37,939 nt of DNA, taken from positions 1 through 37,939 of the forward strand of contig NZ_JANQIH010000133.1 in the NCBI RefSeq assembly GCF_028282265.1. Reading direction: 5' to 3'. The position numbers and the translations under genes are program-made. Below, in pieces: positions 1 to 9,100 of this stretch. The stretch's first letter is position 1. The number at the start of each line of letters is the position of its first letter. The DNA comes from Allomuricauda sp. Lineage in GTDB: Bacteria; Bacteroidota; Bacteroidia; Flavobacteriales; Flavobacteriaceae. Under the pieces are notes generated by a model that saw nothing but the letters and a program-made list of their open reading frames with translations, had not been told where the DNA came from and made no database searches.

Positions 1-1
1 T

Positions 2-241
2 TTGACACCTCACGAGACGGGAATTGGAACATGGACATTGGAGCAATTTACCAAAGCGTTGAGGGAAGCAAAATTCAAGGGACTTGAAAATACTAGGCCA
101 ATAATGCCGCCCATGCCAAAACATTATGCATATTTGACCGAAGCTGATATAGCTGCCATATTCGCTTATCTAAAAACAATTCAACCTATCGAAAATGTTG
201 TTCCGAGCTATCGATCGCCAACCATCGTTTTAAATGAATGA
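2..241 (+). CDS. c-type cytochrome, C-terminal fragment (5' end outside window)
   Basis: The frame is open from the first bases of the window to a TGA at 239-241, so this is the last 79 or so residues of a longer gene. The fragment resembles the C-terminal end of monoheme or diheme class I cytochrome c domains in Bacteroidota. It has a GIGTWT-x-EQF-type helix, then MPPMPKHYAYLTEADIAAIF and AYLKTI-x-PI-x-NVVP. In this family the Met of the MPPMP stretch is the likely distal heme ligand, and the helix after it packs over the heme. The CxxCH heme-attachment motif is not visible and must lie upstream. The Leu codon at position 2 could act as a start only by chance. The partner and full architecture cannot be judged from this piece. 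It ends 21 bases before the preferred queG start. Confidence 0.75.
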   Translation: MTPHETGIGTWTLEQFTKALREAKFKGLENTRPIMPPMPKHYAYLTEADIAAIFAYLKTIQPIENVVPSYRSPTIVLNE

Positions 242-262
242 TAATTTGTGTACCTTGGATTA

Positions 263-1183
263 ATGCTAAGGACTCAATACGCCAAACTCATTAAAACCGA
301 AGCCAAGCGCCTCGGTTTTTTGTCTTGCGGCATTTCCAAAGCAGAGTTTTTGGAGGAAGAAGCCCCCAGATTGGAAAAATGGCTCAATCGAAATATGCAT
401 GGCGAAATGTCGTATATGGAAAACCATTTTGACAAGCGCTTGGACCCAACAAAATTGGTGGAAGGCTCAAAATCTGTGGTTTCTCTACTGCTAAATTACT
501 TCCCAAAGGAAACACAAAACCTGGATTCCTATAAGATCTCAAAATATGCCTACGGAACGGATTATCACTTTGTGATAAAGAACAAACTAAAGCAATTACT
601 TCATTTCATACAAGAAGAAATTGGAGAGGTACATGGAAGGGCCTTTGTGGATTCCGCACCTGTTTTGGATAAGGCCTGGGCTGCAAAAAGTGGCTTGGGA
701 TGGATGGGTAAACACAGTAATTTGCTCACGCAACAAGTAGGATCCTTTTATTTTATCGCTGAATTGATTGTTGATCTCGAGCTTGATTACGACACCCCGG
801 TCACGGATCATTGCGGAACCTGCACTGCTTGTATTGATGCCTGCCCTACCGAAGCGATAGTGGAACCCTATGTGGTGGATGGGAGCAAGTGTATCTCCTA
901 TTTCACCATTGAATTGAAGAATGAAATTCCCACTGAGTTTCAAGGGAAATTTGATGATTGGATGTTTGGCTGCGATGTCTGCCAAGATGTGTGTCCCTGG
1001 AACCGTTTCTCCCAATCCCATAATGAACCTTTATTTAATCCGAATCCCGAATTGCTCTCCATGTCAAAATCAGATTGGGAGGAAATCACAGAAGAAGTAT
1101 TCAGAAAGTTGTTCAAGAAGTCGGCCGTAAAGCGAACTAAGTTCTCAGGCCTCCAAAGAAACATTGATTTTTTGAAGAGTTAA
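263..1183 (+). CDS. queG: epoxyqueuosine reductase QueG
   Basis: Cobalamin-dependent, Fe-S cluster enzyme that reduces epoxyqueuosine to queuosine at tRNA position 34, the last step of queuosine synthesis, in the cytoplasm. Two ferredoxin-like cysteine groups are visible: [12 protein letters not shown] at about residues 183-194 and [11 protein letters not shown] at about 237-247, matching the two [4Fe-4S] clusters of the family. The N-terminal part contains the conserved [20 protein letters not shown] stretch. Length (about 306 residues) is normal for flavobacterial QueG. An in-frame GTG at 248 would add five residues; I prefer the ATG at 263 because the extra residues are not family-like. 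It follows the cytochrome fragment closely and may share its transcript. The family assignment is secure. Confidence 0.95.
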   Translation: MLRTQYAKLIKTEAKRLGFLSCGISKAEFLEEEAPRLEKWLNRNMHGEMSYMENHFDKRLDPTKLVEGSKSVVSLLLNYFPKETQNLDSYKISKYAYGTDYHFVIKNKLKQLLHFIQEEIGEVHGRAFVDSAPVLDKAWAAKSGLGWMGKHSNLLTQQVGSFYFIAELIVDLELDYDTPVTDHCGTCTACIDACPTEAIVEPYVVDGSKCISYFTIELKNEIPTEFQGKFDDWMFGCDVCQDVCPWNRFSQSHNEPLFNPNPELLSMSKSDWEEITEEVFRKLFKKSAVKRTKFSGLQRNIDFLKS

Positions 1184-1229
1184 AAATCAACTCAAACGAT
1201 TTCGCTGGCTCATATCTTGCTTTAGATGT

Positions 1230-1262
1230 TAAGATATTTTTAAGGAATAGCTAAATATCTTA
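1230..1262. repeat. perfect 10-bp spaced inverted repeat, candidate operator
   Basis: TAAGATATTT (1230-1239) and AAATATCTTA (1253-1262) are exact reverse complements separated by 13 bases, so their centres lie 23 bp apart. A third half-copy, ATATCTT, occurs at 1212-1218. The repeat lies in the 184-base gap upstream of the symporter gene, about 40 bp upstream of its likely -33 box. This suits an activator site, but a simple hairpin is also possible. No T-tract follows, so it is unlikely to be a terminator. Confidence 0.4.
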
Positions 1263-1280
1263 TATTCGAAACACCTCCGT

Positions 1281-1312
1281 TTTGTCGATTATGCAATTTC
1301 GGGCTATTTTTT
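1281..1312 (+). promoter_or_regulatory. candidate Bacteroidota-type promoter for the symporter gene
   Basis: TTTG at 1281-1284, a 20-base spacer and TATTTTTT at 1305-1312 fit the Bacteroidota housekeeping pattern TTTG-N19/20-TAnnTTTG except for the last base of the -7 box. The expected transcript start near 1319 would leave a leader of about 50 bases before the ATG at 1368. The T-richness of the region lowers specificity. Confidence 0.4.
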
Positions 1313-1367
1313 TTGCTTTGCCAACAAAAGCACTATGACCAATTAAACTAACTAAATCAATATTATT

Positions 1368-3086
1368 ATGGGCGGACTCCAGACCCTAGACATTGTTGTC
1401 ATTCTCGTTTATCTTGTCGGTATTATCATTTACGGAATCTCCAAATCAAAAAGGAGCAGTTCCGAGGATTATTTTTTGGGTGGGCGAACTATGACGTGGC
1501 CCATAGTGGGTATTGCCCTTTTTTCGGCTAACATTTCGAGTTCAACCTTGGTAGGTCTGGCTTCCGATGGGTTTCAAACCAACGTAAACGTTTATAACTA
1601 CGAATGGTACGCCGTAGTAATTCTTATATTTTTCTCAATTTTCTTTTTACCATTCTATCTCAGGTCAGGGGTCTACACCATGCCTGAATTTATGCAAAGA
1701 AGATATGACAAGCGTTCTAGGTACTATTTTTCCTTAATAACCATTGTTGGTAATGTTTTAGTGGATACTGCTGCTGGTCTCTATGTGGGAAGTATCGTAT
1801 TGAAACTTCTATTTCCCGACGTAAGTTCAACCTATATCATTATTGGTTTGGCCGTAGCGGCCGCTGCCTACACCATCCCTGGGGGACTGAATTCTGTTAT
1901 TCAAACCGAGGTCATACAAGCGGTATTGTTAATTATAGGTTCGTGTTTGCTCACCTATTTCGCTTTTGATGAACTTGGCGGAGGATGGAGCAGTATGATG
2001 TCTAAACTGGATGCTGCACTGGCTTCGGGAGATGTCAATTTTGGTGACAAAGCGGCGGAAGGAAAATTTATTCCGGCAAACTCTGATGAGGTGTTTAGTT
2101 TGGTACGACCCAACAACGATGAATTTATGCCTTGGTGGGGATTGTTGACAGGTGTCCCATTGCTTGGATTCTATTTTTGGGCCAACAACCAATTTATGGT
2201 GCAGCGCGTCCTGGGAGCAAAAGACCTTAACCATGGTCGGTGGGGCGCTTTATTTGCTGGACTTTTGAAACTTCCTGTAATCTTCATCATGGTAGTTCCT
2301 GGTGTATTGGCGTTGTTGCTCTTTAGTTCACTTGATATTTCCAACCTAAATTATCCTTTGGCAGATGGTGGTATGTGTGAGAACTTGGTAGATTGTCCGA
2401 ACCTCACCTATCCGGTTTTGCTCTTTCAGTTGTTGCCAACGGGAATTTTGGGCCTTGTGGTTGCTGGATTACTAGCAGCGATGATGTCGTCGGTTTCGGC
2501 AACGTTTAACTCGGCTTCCACTTTGATTACTATGGATTTTGTAAAACAATTACGACCTTCCTTGACAAGCAAGCAACTGGTGCGCGCTGGGCAAATTGCA
2601 ACTTTGATTTTGGTTGCTCTGGCCTCGCTTTGGGTTCCCTTTATAGAAAGAGTGAGTGATTCCCTGTGGGGTTACTTGCAGTTGGTCATTGCTTTCACGA
2701 GTCCACCTGTGGTCTCTGCATTTATTTTGGGACTGTTTTGGAAACGTGCCAATTCGACTGGAGCGTTTGTTAGTCTTTTGGTAGGAGGGGTTTTTGCAGT
2801 CTTCATGATTTTGTCCGCGGGTTATGATTTGGTACCCTATCTAAACGAATTCCACTTTTTAGCAAAAGCGAACTTATTGTTCGTGATTAGCATTGTCACC
2901 CATATTGTTGTAAGCTTGGCGACTGGGGAACCTGAAGCTCAAAAGGTTGCAGAATACACCTACAAAAAAGAAATGTTCACAGAAGAAACCAAAGAATTGC
3001 AAAGTTTGCCTTGGTATAAAAATTACCGGTATCTAGCGTTGATTCTTTTGGTGATAACAACAATTATCGTGGGCTATTTCTGGTAA
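1368..3086 (+). CDS. sodium:solute symporter, SGLT-like (SSS family)
   Basis: A 572-residue integral membrane protein of the sodium:solute symporter family with about 14 predicted hydrophobic segments. The N-terminal DIVVILVYLVGIIIYGI helix, the SSEDYFLGGR loop and LFSANISSSTLVGLASDG are characteristic, as is MMSSVSATFNSASTLITMDF in the middle, which carries the Ser/Thr residues that form the Na2 sodium site in this fold. The overall sequence is closest in style to bacterial SGLT-type sugar or inositol symporters, but the substrate cannot be read from the sequence. A cysteine-containing loop (GGMCENLVDCPN) interrupts an external segment. It stands alone, bounded upstream by a possible operator and promoter and downstream by a strong terminator, so it is probably a single-gene unit. 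Confidence 0.9.
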   Translation: MGGLQTLDIVVILVYLVGIIIYGISKSKRSSSEDYFLGGRTMTWPIVGIALFSANISSSTLVGLASDGFQTNVNVYNYEWYAVVILIFFSIFFLPFYLRSGVYTMPEFMQRRYDKRSRYYFSLITIVGNVLVDTAAGLYVGSIVLKLLFPDVSSTYIIIGLAVAAAAYTIPGGLNSVIQTEVIQAVLLIIGSCLLTYFAFDELGGGWSSMMSKLDAALASGDVNFGDKAAEGKFIPANSDEVFSLVRPNNDEFMPWWGLLTGVPLLGFYFWANNQFMVQRVLGAKDLNHGRWGALFAGLLKLPVIFIMVVPGVLALLLFSSLDISNLNYPLADGGMCENLVDCPNLTYPVLLFQLLPTGILGLVVAGLLAAMMSSVSATFNSASTLITMDFVKQLRPSLTSKQLVRAGQIATLILVALASLWVPFIERVSDSLWGYLQLVIAFTSPPVVSAFILGLFWKRANSTGAFVSLLVGGVFAVFMILSAGYDLVPYLNEFHFLAKANLLFVISIVTHIVVSLATGEPEAQKVAEYTYKKEMFTEETKELQSLPWYKNYRYLALILLVITTIIVGYFW

Positions 3087-3099
3087 CTGATAATTGTTT

Positions 3100-3140
3100 A
3101 AATGAAAAAGACGCCAAAAAACTTGGCGTCTTTTTCATTT
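3100..3140. terminator. rho-independent terminator, bidirectional in form
   Basis: Arms 3100-3117 and 3123-3140 are perfect 18-bp reverse complements (core GACGCCAA/TTGGCGTC) around a five-base loop, with A-rich and T-rich outer flanks so that the T-tract is present on either strand. It lies directly after the symporter stop codon and insulates maeB. Confidence 0.92.
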
Positions 3141-3201
3141 ATGTCCTGATGTTATCGCTATCACAGAATAACTTCTAAATTTACACTTTCAATCCGAGAG
3201 C

Positions 3202-5502
3202 ATGAACAAAGAAAAACAACGTAGAGAGGCATTGGTATATCATGCCAAGCCACATCCTGGAAAAATAAAGGTAGTTCCTACCAAACCCTACGCTACACAA
3301 CGTGATTTGGCCTTGGCCTATTCCCCGGGAGTCGCCGAGCCTTGTTTGGAGATTGAAAAAAATAAGGATGAGGTATACAGGTACACGGCAAAAGGTAATA
3401 TTGTTGCCGTTATTTCCAATGGTACCGCCGTTCTAGGATTGGGAAATATTGGACCAGAAGCCTCCAAGCCAGTTATGGAGGGAAAAAGTCTACTGTTCAA
3501 GATTTTCGCTGATATCGATGGGATAGATGTTGAGCTGGACACCACCGATGTTGAAAAATTCATCGAAACGGTAAAGATAATAGCCCCAACCTTTGGTGGT
3601 ATCAACCTAGAAGATATTAAGGCACCGGAAGCTTTCGAAATTGAAAGTAGGTTAAAGGAAGAGCTGGATATTCCTGTCATGCATGATGATCAGCACGGTA
3701 CCGCAATCATCTCTGCAGCTGCCTTGTTGAACGCTTTGGAGATTACCGGAAAGAAAATCGAAAATGTAAAAATTGTAGTGAGCGGTGCAGGTGCTGCAGC
3801 TGTTTCTTGTAGCCGACTCTATAAGGCTTTTGGCGCCAAGACAGAAAACATCGTAATGTTGGATAGCAAAGGGGTAATTCGAATGGACCGGGAAAATCTG
3901 ACTGTGGAAAAAAATGAGTTTGCCACTGAACGAAAAATAGACACGCTGGAAGAAGCCATGAAGGATTCAGATGTTTTCATCGGACTCTCCATCGCAAACA
4001 TTTTAAAGCCTGATATGTTGAAGTCTATGGCCAAAGACCCCATTGTTTTTGCCATGGCCAATCCAGACCCCGAAATTGAATACAACTTGGCTTGTAAAAC
4101 AAGGGATGATATCATCATGGCGACAGGGCGTTCTGACCATCCGAATCAGGTGAATAATGTTCTTGGCTTTCCTTTCATTTTTCGCGGTGCCCTCGATGTA
4201 AGAGCGACTAAAATCAACGAGGAAATGAAAATGGCAGCGGTAAGAGCTTTGGCCGATTTGGCCCGGGAGCCTGTTCCAGAGCAAGTTAATATCGCTTACG
4301 ATATGACTCGACTGGCATTCGGTAAGGATTATATTATTCCAAAACCTTTCGACCCTCGCCTGATAACAACAATTCCACCCGCTGTGGCGAAGGCTGCCAT
4401 AGAATCTGGAGTTGCTAAAGCTCCCATCGAAGACTGGCAGAAGTACGTGGAAGAATTGTACTTAAGGTCTGGAAATGACAACAAAGTGGTTCGGTTGATG
4501 CACAATAGGGCAAAATTGAATCCGAAACGTATCGTTTTCGCGGAAGCCGAGCTTCTTGATGTTATGAAAGCTGCTCAAATTGTTCATGACGAGGGAATTG
4601 CGAATCCCATTTTGTTGGGAAACAAGGAAACCATTGAAAAGCTGAAAAAGGAACTGGATTTTGATGCCGAGGTTCCCATAATTGACCCGCGTTCAGATGA
4701 GTCCAATGAAATCCGCACAAAATATGCGCTGAAACTTTGGGAGTCGAGAAAACGAAAGGGAGAAACCCAATATAGTGCAAGAATCAATATGGGAAAACGA
4801 AATTATTTTGGCTCAATGATGCTTTTGGAAGGTGATGCTGATGGGATGATTTCGGGCTACTCAAGGGCCTATCCCAAGGTACTGCGACCCGTTTTTGAAG
4901 TACTGGGAAGAGCCAAGGGGGTCGCCAATGCCTCCACGGTAAACATCATGATAACGGAAAGGGGTCCTCTATTTTTAGCTGATACTTCCATCAATATTGA
5001 CCCCAGTGCTGAGGAACTTGCCGAAATCGGTCAGATGACCGCCAATGTGGCTACAACCTTTGGCTTTGACCCCGTTATGGCCTTTTTGTCCTACGCAAAT
5101 TTTGGCTCCTCCACACATCCCAATGCCCTAAAGGTCCGTGAAGCAGTACGCATTTTGCACGAGAGAAATCCTGATTTGGTGGTCGATGGTGAGATTCAGA
5201 CCGATTTCGCTCTTGACCAAGAATTATGTAATAATAACTTCCCGTTTTCAAAGTTTGCCGGGAGAAAGGTAAACGTCCTCATCTTTCCGAATTTGGAATC
5301 TGCCAATATTACCTACAAGTTGTTGAAGGGTCTGCACAATGCTGAATCCATCGGTCCTATTATGGTAGGATTACGACGTGCTGCGCATATTCTTCAATTG
5401 GGTGCCAGTGTCGATGAAATGGTAAACATGGCAGCCGTTGCGGTTATCGATGCCCAGGAACGGGAAAAGCGAAAAAAGGCCAAAATGGGAGACACCGATT
5501 AG
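3202..5502 (+). CDS. maeB: NADP-dependent malic enzyme with C-terminal phosphotransacetylase-like domain
   Basis: Oxidatively decarboxylates malate to pyruvate with production of NADPH in the cytosol. The 766-residue length matches the long MaeB type (E. coli MaeB is 759). The N-terminal malic enzyme domain (about 1-420) shows LALAYSPGVAEPCLEI with the catalytic Tyr40, Lys95 in ASKPVMEGK, the metal ligands in NLEDIKAPEAFEIE and VMHDDQHGTAI (Glu137, Asp138, Asp162), and a Rossmann VSGAGAAAV stretch. The C-terminal part (about 430-760) is the PTA-like domain, including MISGYSRAYPKVLRP and GSSTHPNALKVREAV; in MaeB this domain is regulatory (acetyl-CoA responsive) rather than catalytic. It starts after the terminator of the symporter and is followed 28 bases later by ruvA, so it may head the ruvA-sprA transcript. 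Confidence 0.95.
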   Translation: MNKEKQRREALVYHAKPHPGKIKVVPTKPYATQRDLALAYSPGVAEPCLEIEKNKDEVYRYTAKGNIVAVISNGTAVLGLGNIGPEASKPVMEGKSLLFKIFADIDGIDVELDTTDVEKFIETVKIIAPTFGGINLEDIKAPEAFEIESRLKEELDIPVMHDDQHGTAIISAAALLNALEITGKKIENVKIVVSGAGAAAVSCSRLYKAFGAKTENIVMLDSKGVIRMDRENLTVEKNEFATERKIDTLEEAMKDSDVFIGLSIANILKPDMLKSMAKDPIVFAMANPDPEIEYNLACKTRDDIIMATGRSDHPNQVNNVLGFPFIFRGALDVRATKINEEMKMAAVRALADLAREPVPEQVNIAYDMTRLAFGKDYIIPKPFDPRLITTIPPAVAKAAIESGVAKAPIEDWQKYVEELYLRSGNDNKVVRLMHNRAKLNPKRIVFAEAELLDVMKAAQIVHDEGIANPILLGNKETIEKLKKELDFDAEVPIIDPRSDESNEIRTKYALKLWESRKRKGETQYSARINMGKRNYFGSMMLLEGDADGMISGYSRAYPKVLRPVFEVLGRAKGVANASTVNIMITERGPLFLADTSINIDPSAEELAEIGQMTANVATTFGFDPVMAFLSYANFGSSTHPNALKVREAVRILHERNPDLVVDGEIQTDFALDQELCNNNFPFSKFAGRKVNVLIFPNLESANITYKLLKGLHNAESIGPIMVGLRRAAHILQLGASVDEMVNMAAVAVIDAQEREKRKKAKMGDTD

Positions 5503-5530
5503 ACCCAACTCATAACAAACCAACCAATAT

Positions 5531-6112
5531 ATGATCAATCATCTAAATGGAAAACTTGTAGAAAAGAATCCCACTTTTGTAATCGTGGAATGCGGCGGGG
5601 TGGGTTATTTTCTCAACATCTCACTACACACATTTTCTCTTATAAAGGACGAAGAAAGCATTCGAATTTACACCCATCTTCAAGTCAAGGAAGACTCCCA
5701 TACTCTTTTCGGATTTATGGAGCTGACAGAGCGAGAAATATTCCGATTGCTTATATCTGTTTCAGGTATCGGTTCAAGTACCGCAAGGACCATGTTGTCC
5801 TCTCTTTCCCCCGATGAAATAAAAGAGGCAATTGCCTCGGGCAATGTTCCTTCTATACAGGCAATCAAGGGTATAGGAGCCAAGACGGCACAAAGGGTTA
5901 TTTTGGACCTAAAGGATAAGATTTTGAAAGTGTTCGATATGGACGAAGTTTCACACCAAAAAAACAATACAAGCAAGGAAGAAGCGTTATCTGCTTTAGA
6001 GGTTCTTGGTTTCGTTCGAAGACAGTCTGAAAAGGTCGTGGACAAAATCGTTTCCCAGGATCCTTCGTTAAGCGTTGAGGACATTATTAAACTGGCGCTG
6101 AAAAATTTATAA
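5531..6112 (+). CDS. ruvA: Holliday junction branch migration protein RuvA
   Basis: Subunit of the RuvAB complex; a RuvA tetramer binds the four-way junction and loads the RuvB helicase. The protein has 193 residues, normal for the family. Domain I is the OB-fold (MINHLNGKLVEKNPTFVIVE at the start, then YFLNISLHTF). Domain II carries the paired helix-hairpin-helix motifs around VSGIGSSTARTMLSSL and IKGIGAKTAQRVILDLKDK, and a short domain III (about 145-193, EEALSALEVLGF) contacts RuvB. Its stop is only five bases before the sprA start, so the two genes are almost certainly co-transcribed; the ruvA-sprA pairing is also known from Flavobacterium. Confidence 0.97.
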   Translation: MINHLNGKLVEKNPTFVIVECGGVGYFLNISLHTFSLIKDEESIRIYTHLQVKEDSHTLFGFMELTEREIFRLLISVSGIGSSTARTMLSSLSPDEIKEAIASGNVPSIQAIKGIGAKTAQRVILDLKDKILKVFDMDEVSHQKNNTSKEEALSALEVLGFVRRQSEKVVDKIVSQDPSLSVEDIIKLALKNL

Positions 6113-6117
6113 CAAGT

Positions 6118-9100
6118 TTGAAAAGAGGGGCAAAACCAATACTTAAACCAACAGGCTTTAAGCACTTTTTCTTTTGTATTTGTTTTTTGTTTTTCTCCAT
6201 GGTATGGGGGCAGGAGGACAATGAACAAGTTCAAGATTCCGTCAAAACCGGAGTGGCTTTAGGTAGGCTGAACCTCGAGAACCCCACAAGTATCGTTTCC
6301 AAATATACTTATGACCCCGAACTTGATAGATATATCTATTCTGAAACCATTGGGGATTTTGATATTTCTTACCCCATAATCCTTACCCCCGAACAATTTT
6401 TTGAGTTGGTACGGAAGGAAGGAATGAAATCATACTTCAAAGAAAAAATCGACGCTTTTACAGGGAAAAAAGAAGGAAGTCAGGAAGCACGTAAAAATCT
6501 ATTGCCCAATTTTTATGTGAACAGTAGTTTCTTTGAGTCCATTTTTGGAGGAAATACCATTGAGGTCATTCCACAAGGTTCTGTTGCCATGGACTTAGGT
6601 GTGTTGTGGCAAAAAAATGACAACCCGGCACTTTCCCCTAGGAACCGAACCAACTTATCATTCGACTTTGACCAAAGAATCAGCCTCAGTCTTTTAGGAA
6701 AGGTAGGGGAACGACTTCAGGTTACAGCCAACTATGATACAGAAGCTACATTCGATTTTCAGAACTTGGTCAAACTGGATTATACCCCGACCGAAGATGA
6801 CATACTTCGAAAAATCGAAATCGGTAACGTAAACATGCCCTTGAATAGCTCCTTGATTACCGGGGCGCAAAGTTTGTTTGGGGTGAAAACCGAATTGCAA
6901 TTCGGGAGAACCAGGGTTACTGCAGTCTTTTCTGAACAACGTTCACAGAATAACACCGTGGTCGCACAAGGCGGTGGTACATTAAATGACTTTTCACTTA
7001 CGGCTTTGGACTATGACGAGGATAAGCACTTTTTCTTGGCACAATACTTCAGGGACAATTACGACCAAGCCTTGGAGAACTATCCCTTTATTCGAAGCCA
7101 AATTCAAATTACCCGACTAGAGGTGTGGGTGACCAACCGTAACCAGCAGACCCTCAATGTAAGGAACGTGGTTGCCATCCAAGATTTGGGAGAGGGAGAG
7201 ATAGGGCGGTCCGGAAATGAGAAGACCCGGGTTGGAATTCAAGGTGGTGCTCCTGCAGGTTTTTTCAATATTGTCGGTACCGATATACTGCCTCAAAATG
7301 GAGCCAATGACTATGACCCAGCACTTATTGGCAATGGCGGGGTGTTGACGGAATCTATCCGAAATATTGCTACTGTTGAACAGGGATTTAGTTTTAGTAC
7401 AGGATATTCTGCGAACCAGGGGTTTGACTATGCATTTTTGGAAAACGCCCGAAAATTGGAACTGGGGCGGGACTATCAGTTTGATCAGCAATTGGGATAT
7501 ATTTCATTAAATCAGCGCTTAAGCAACGATGAGGTATTGGGAGTTGCTTTTCAGTACACCATAAATGGAGAGGTCTTTCAGGTAGGGGAGTTTGCCAATG
7601 GTGGAATTGATGCGACGACGGTTTCGGGTGATGTAAACCCAATTATTGAAAACAACACGCTTATCCTGAAACTGCTGAAAAGCAATATCACCAATGTGGA
7701 TGACCCCATTTGGGATTTGATGATGAAAAACATTTATGCCACAGGTGCTTTTCAATTGAGTCAAGAAGATTTTAAGTTCAATATCCTCTATTCAGACCCG
7801 ACTCCTAGAAACTACATTACTCCGGTCGTTGATTTTCCTACACCGATTGATGGAAGCAAACCCTTGGAAGAACGCATATTGCTCGAAGTCTTCAATTTAG
7901 ACCGCTTGAATGTCTTTAACGATGTGCAACCGGGAGGTGATGGTTTCTTCGATTACGTCCCTGGTATTACAGTCGATACACAATCGGGTCGTATTATTTT
8001 CACCAAGGTTGAACCCTTTGGGGAATTCCTCTTTGAAACTTTAAGAAGTAGTGCAGGGGAAGTATATGATGTGGAAAATGATCAAGGCTATAACCCCAAC
8101 CAAGAGCGCTATGTTTTCCGAAACATGTATGCCAAAACAAAGGCTGCTTCATTGCAGGATGCCGAAAAGAACAGATTTCAACTGAGAGGTCGATATAAAT
8201 CCGAAGGAAGCAATGGAATTCCTATTGGTGCCTTCAATGTTCCCAGAGGTTCCGTAAGGGTTACCGCTGGAGGCCGTCAGCTTCAAGAGGGTATTGATTT
8301 CACCGTAAACTATCAGGCGGGAACGGTGCAAATTTTGGACCCGAGTCTTCAGGCTTCCAATACACCCATCAATATTTCCGTAGAAAACAACGCCATATTT
8401 GGTCAACAGACCCGAAGATTTACTGGGGTCAATGTGGAACATCAAATCAACGAAAACTTTCTCTTGGGTGCTACGGTATTGAATTTGAATGAACGACCCC
8501 TCACCCAAAAATCCAACTTTGGGGTTGAGCCAGTCAACAATACCATTTTCGGTCTGAACGGAAACTTCAGTACCGAAATCCCCTTTCTTACACGATTGGC
8601 GAACAAATTACCGAACATTGATACGGATGTACCCTCAAACCTGTCAATTCGGGGTGAAGTTGCCTTTCTAAGACCAAATTCCCCCAAAAATGCCGATTTC
8701 GAAGGGGAGACCACGACCTATTTGGATGATTTTGAAGGTGCCCAGGCTTTGATTGATATCCGTTCTTCTTTGGGATGGACCTTGGCGAGTCCACCAGTTG
8801 AATTTATAGATGACCGAACCGATATTGATGTCGGTTTCGAAAGGGCGAAAATGTCTTGGTATACGATTGACCCTATTTTCTACACCAACCAGCGCCCTGC
8901 CGGAATGTCCGACAATGATATTTCCCTGAATGCAACGCGTAGGGTTTTTATTGATGAAGTATTTACAGAAACGGATATTGCACAGGGACAGACCCAAGTG
9001 CAGGGTACTTTGGACATTGTGTACTACCCAAATACCAAAGGTCCCTACAATGCGAATCCCAGCTTTGAAACGGAAACTCCAGAGGACAAATGGGCGGGAA

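Noticed and set aside
5680..6234. A 184-codon minus-strand frame across ruvA and the sprA start
   Set aside because: It is antisense to ruvA; no motif, and it would run against the operon.
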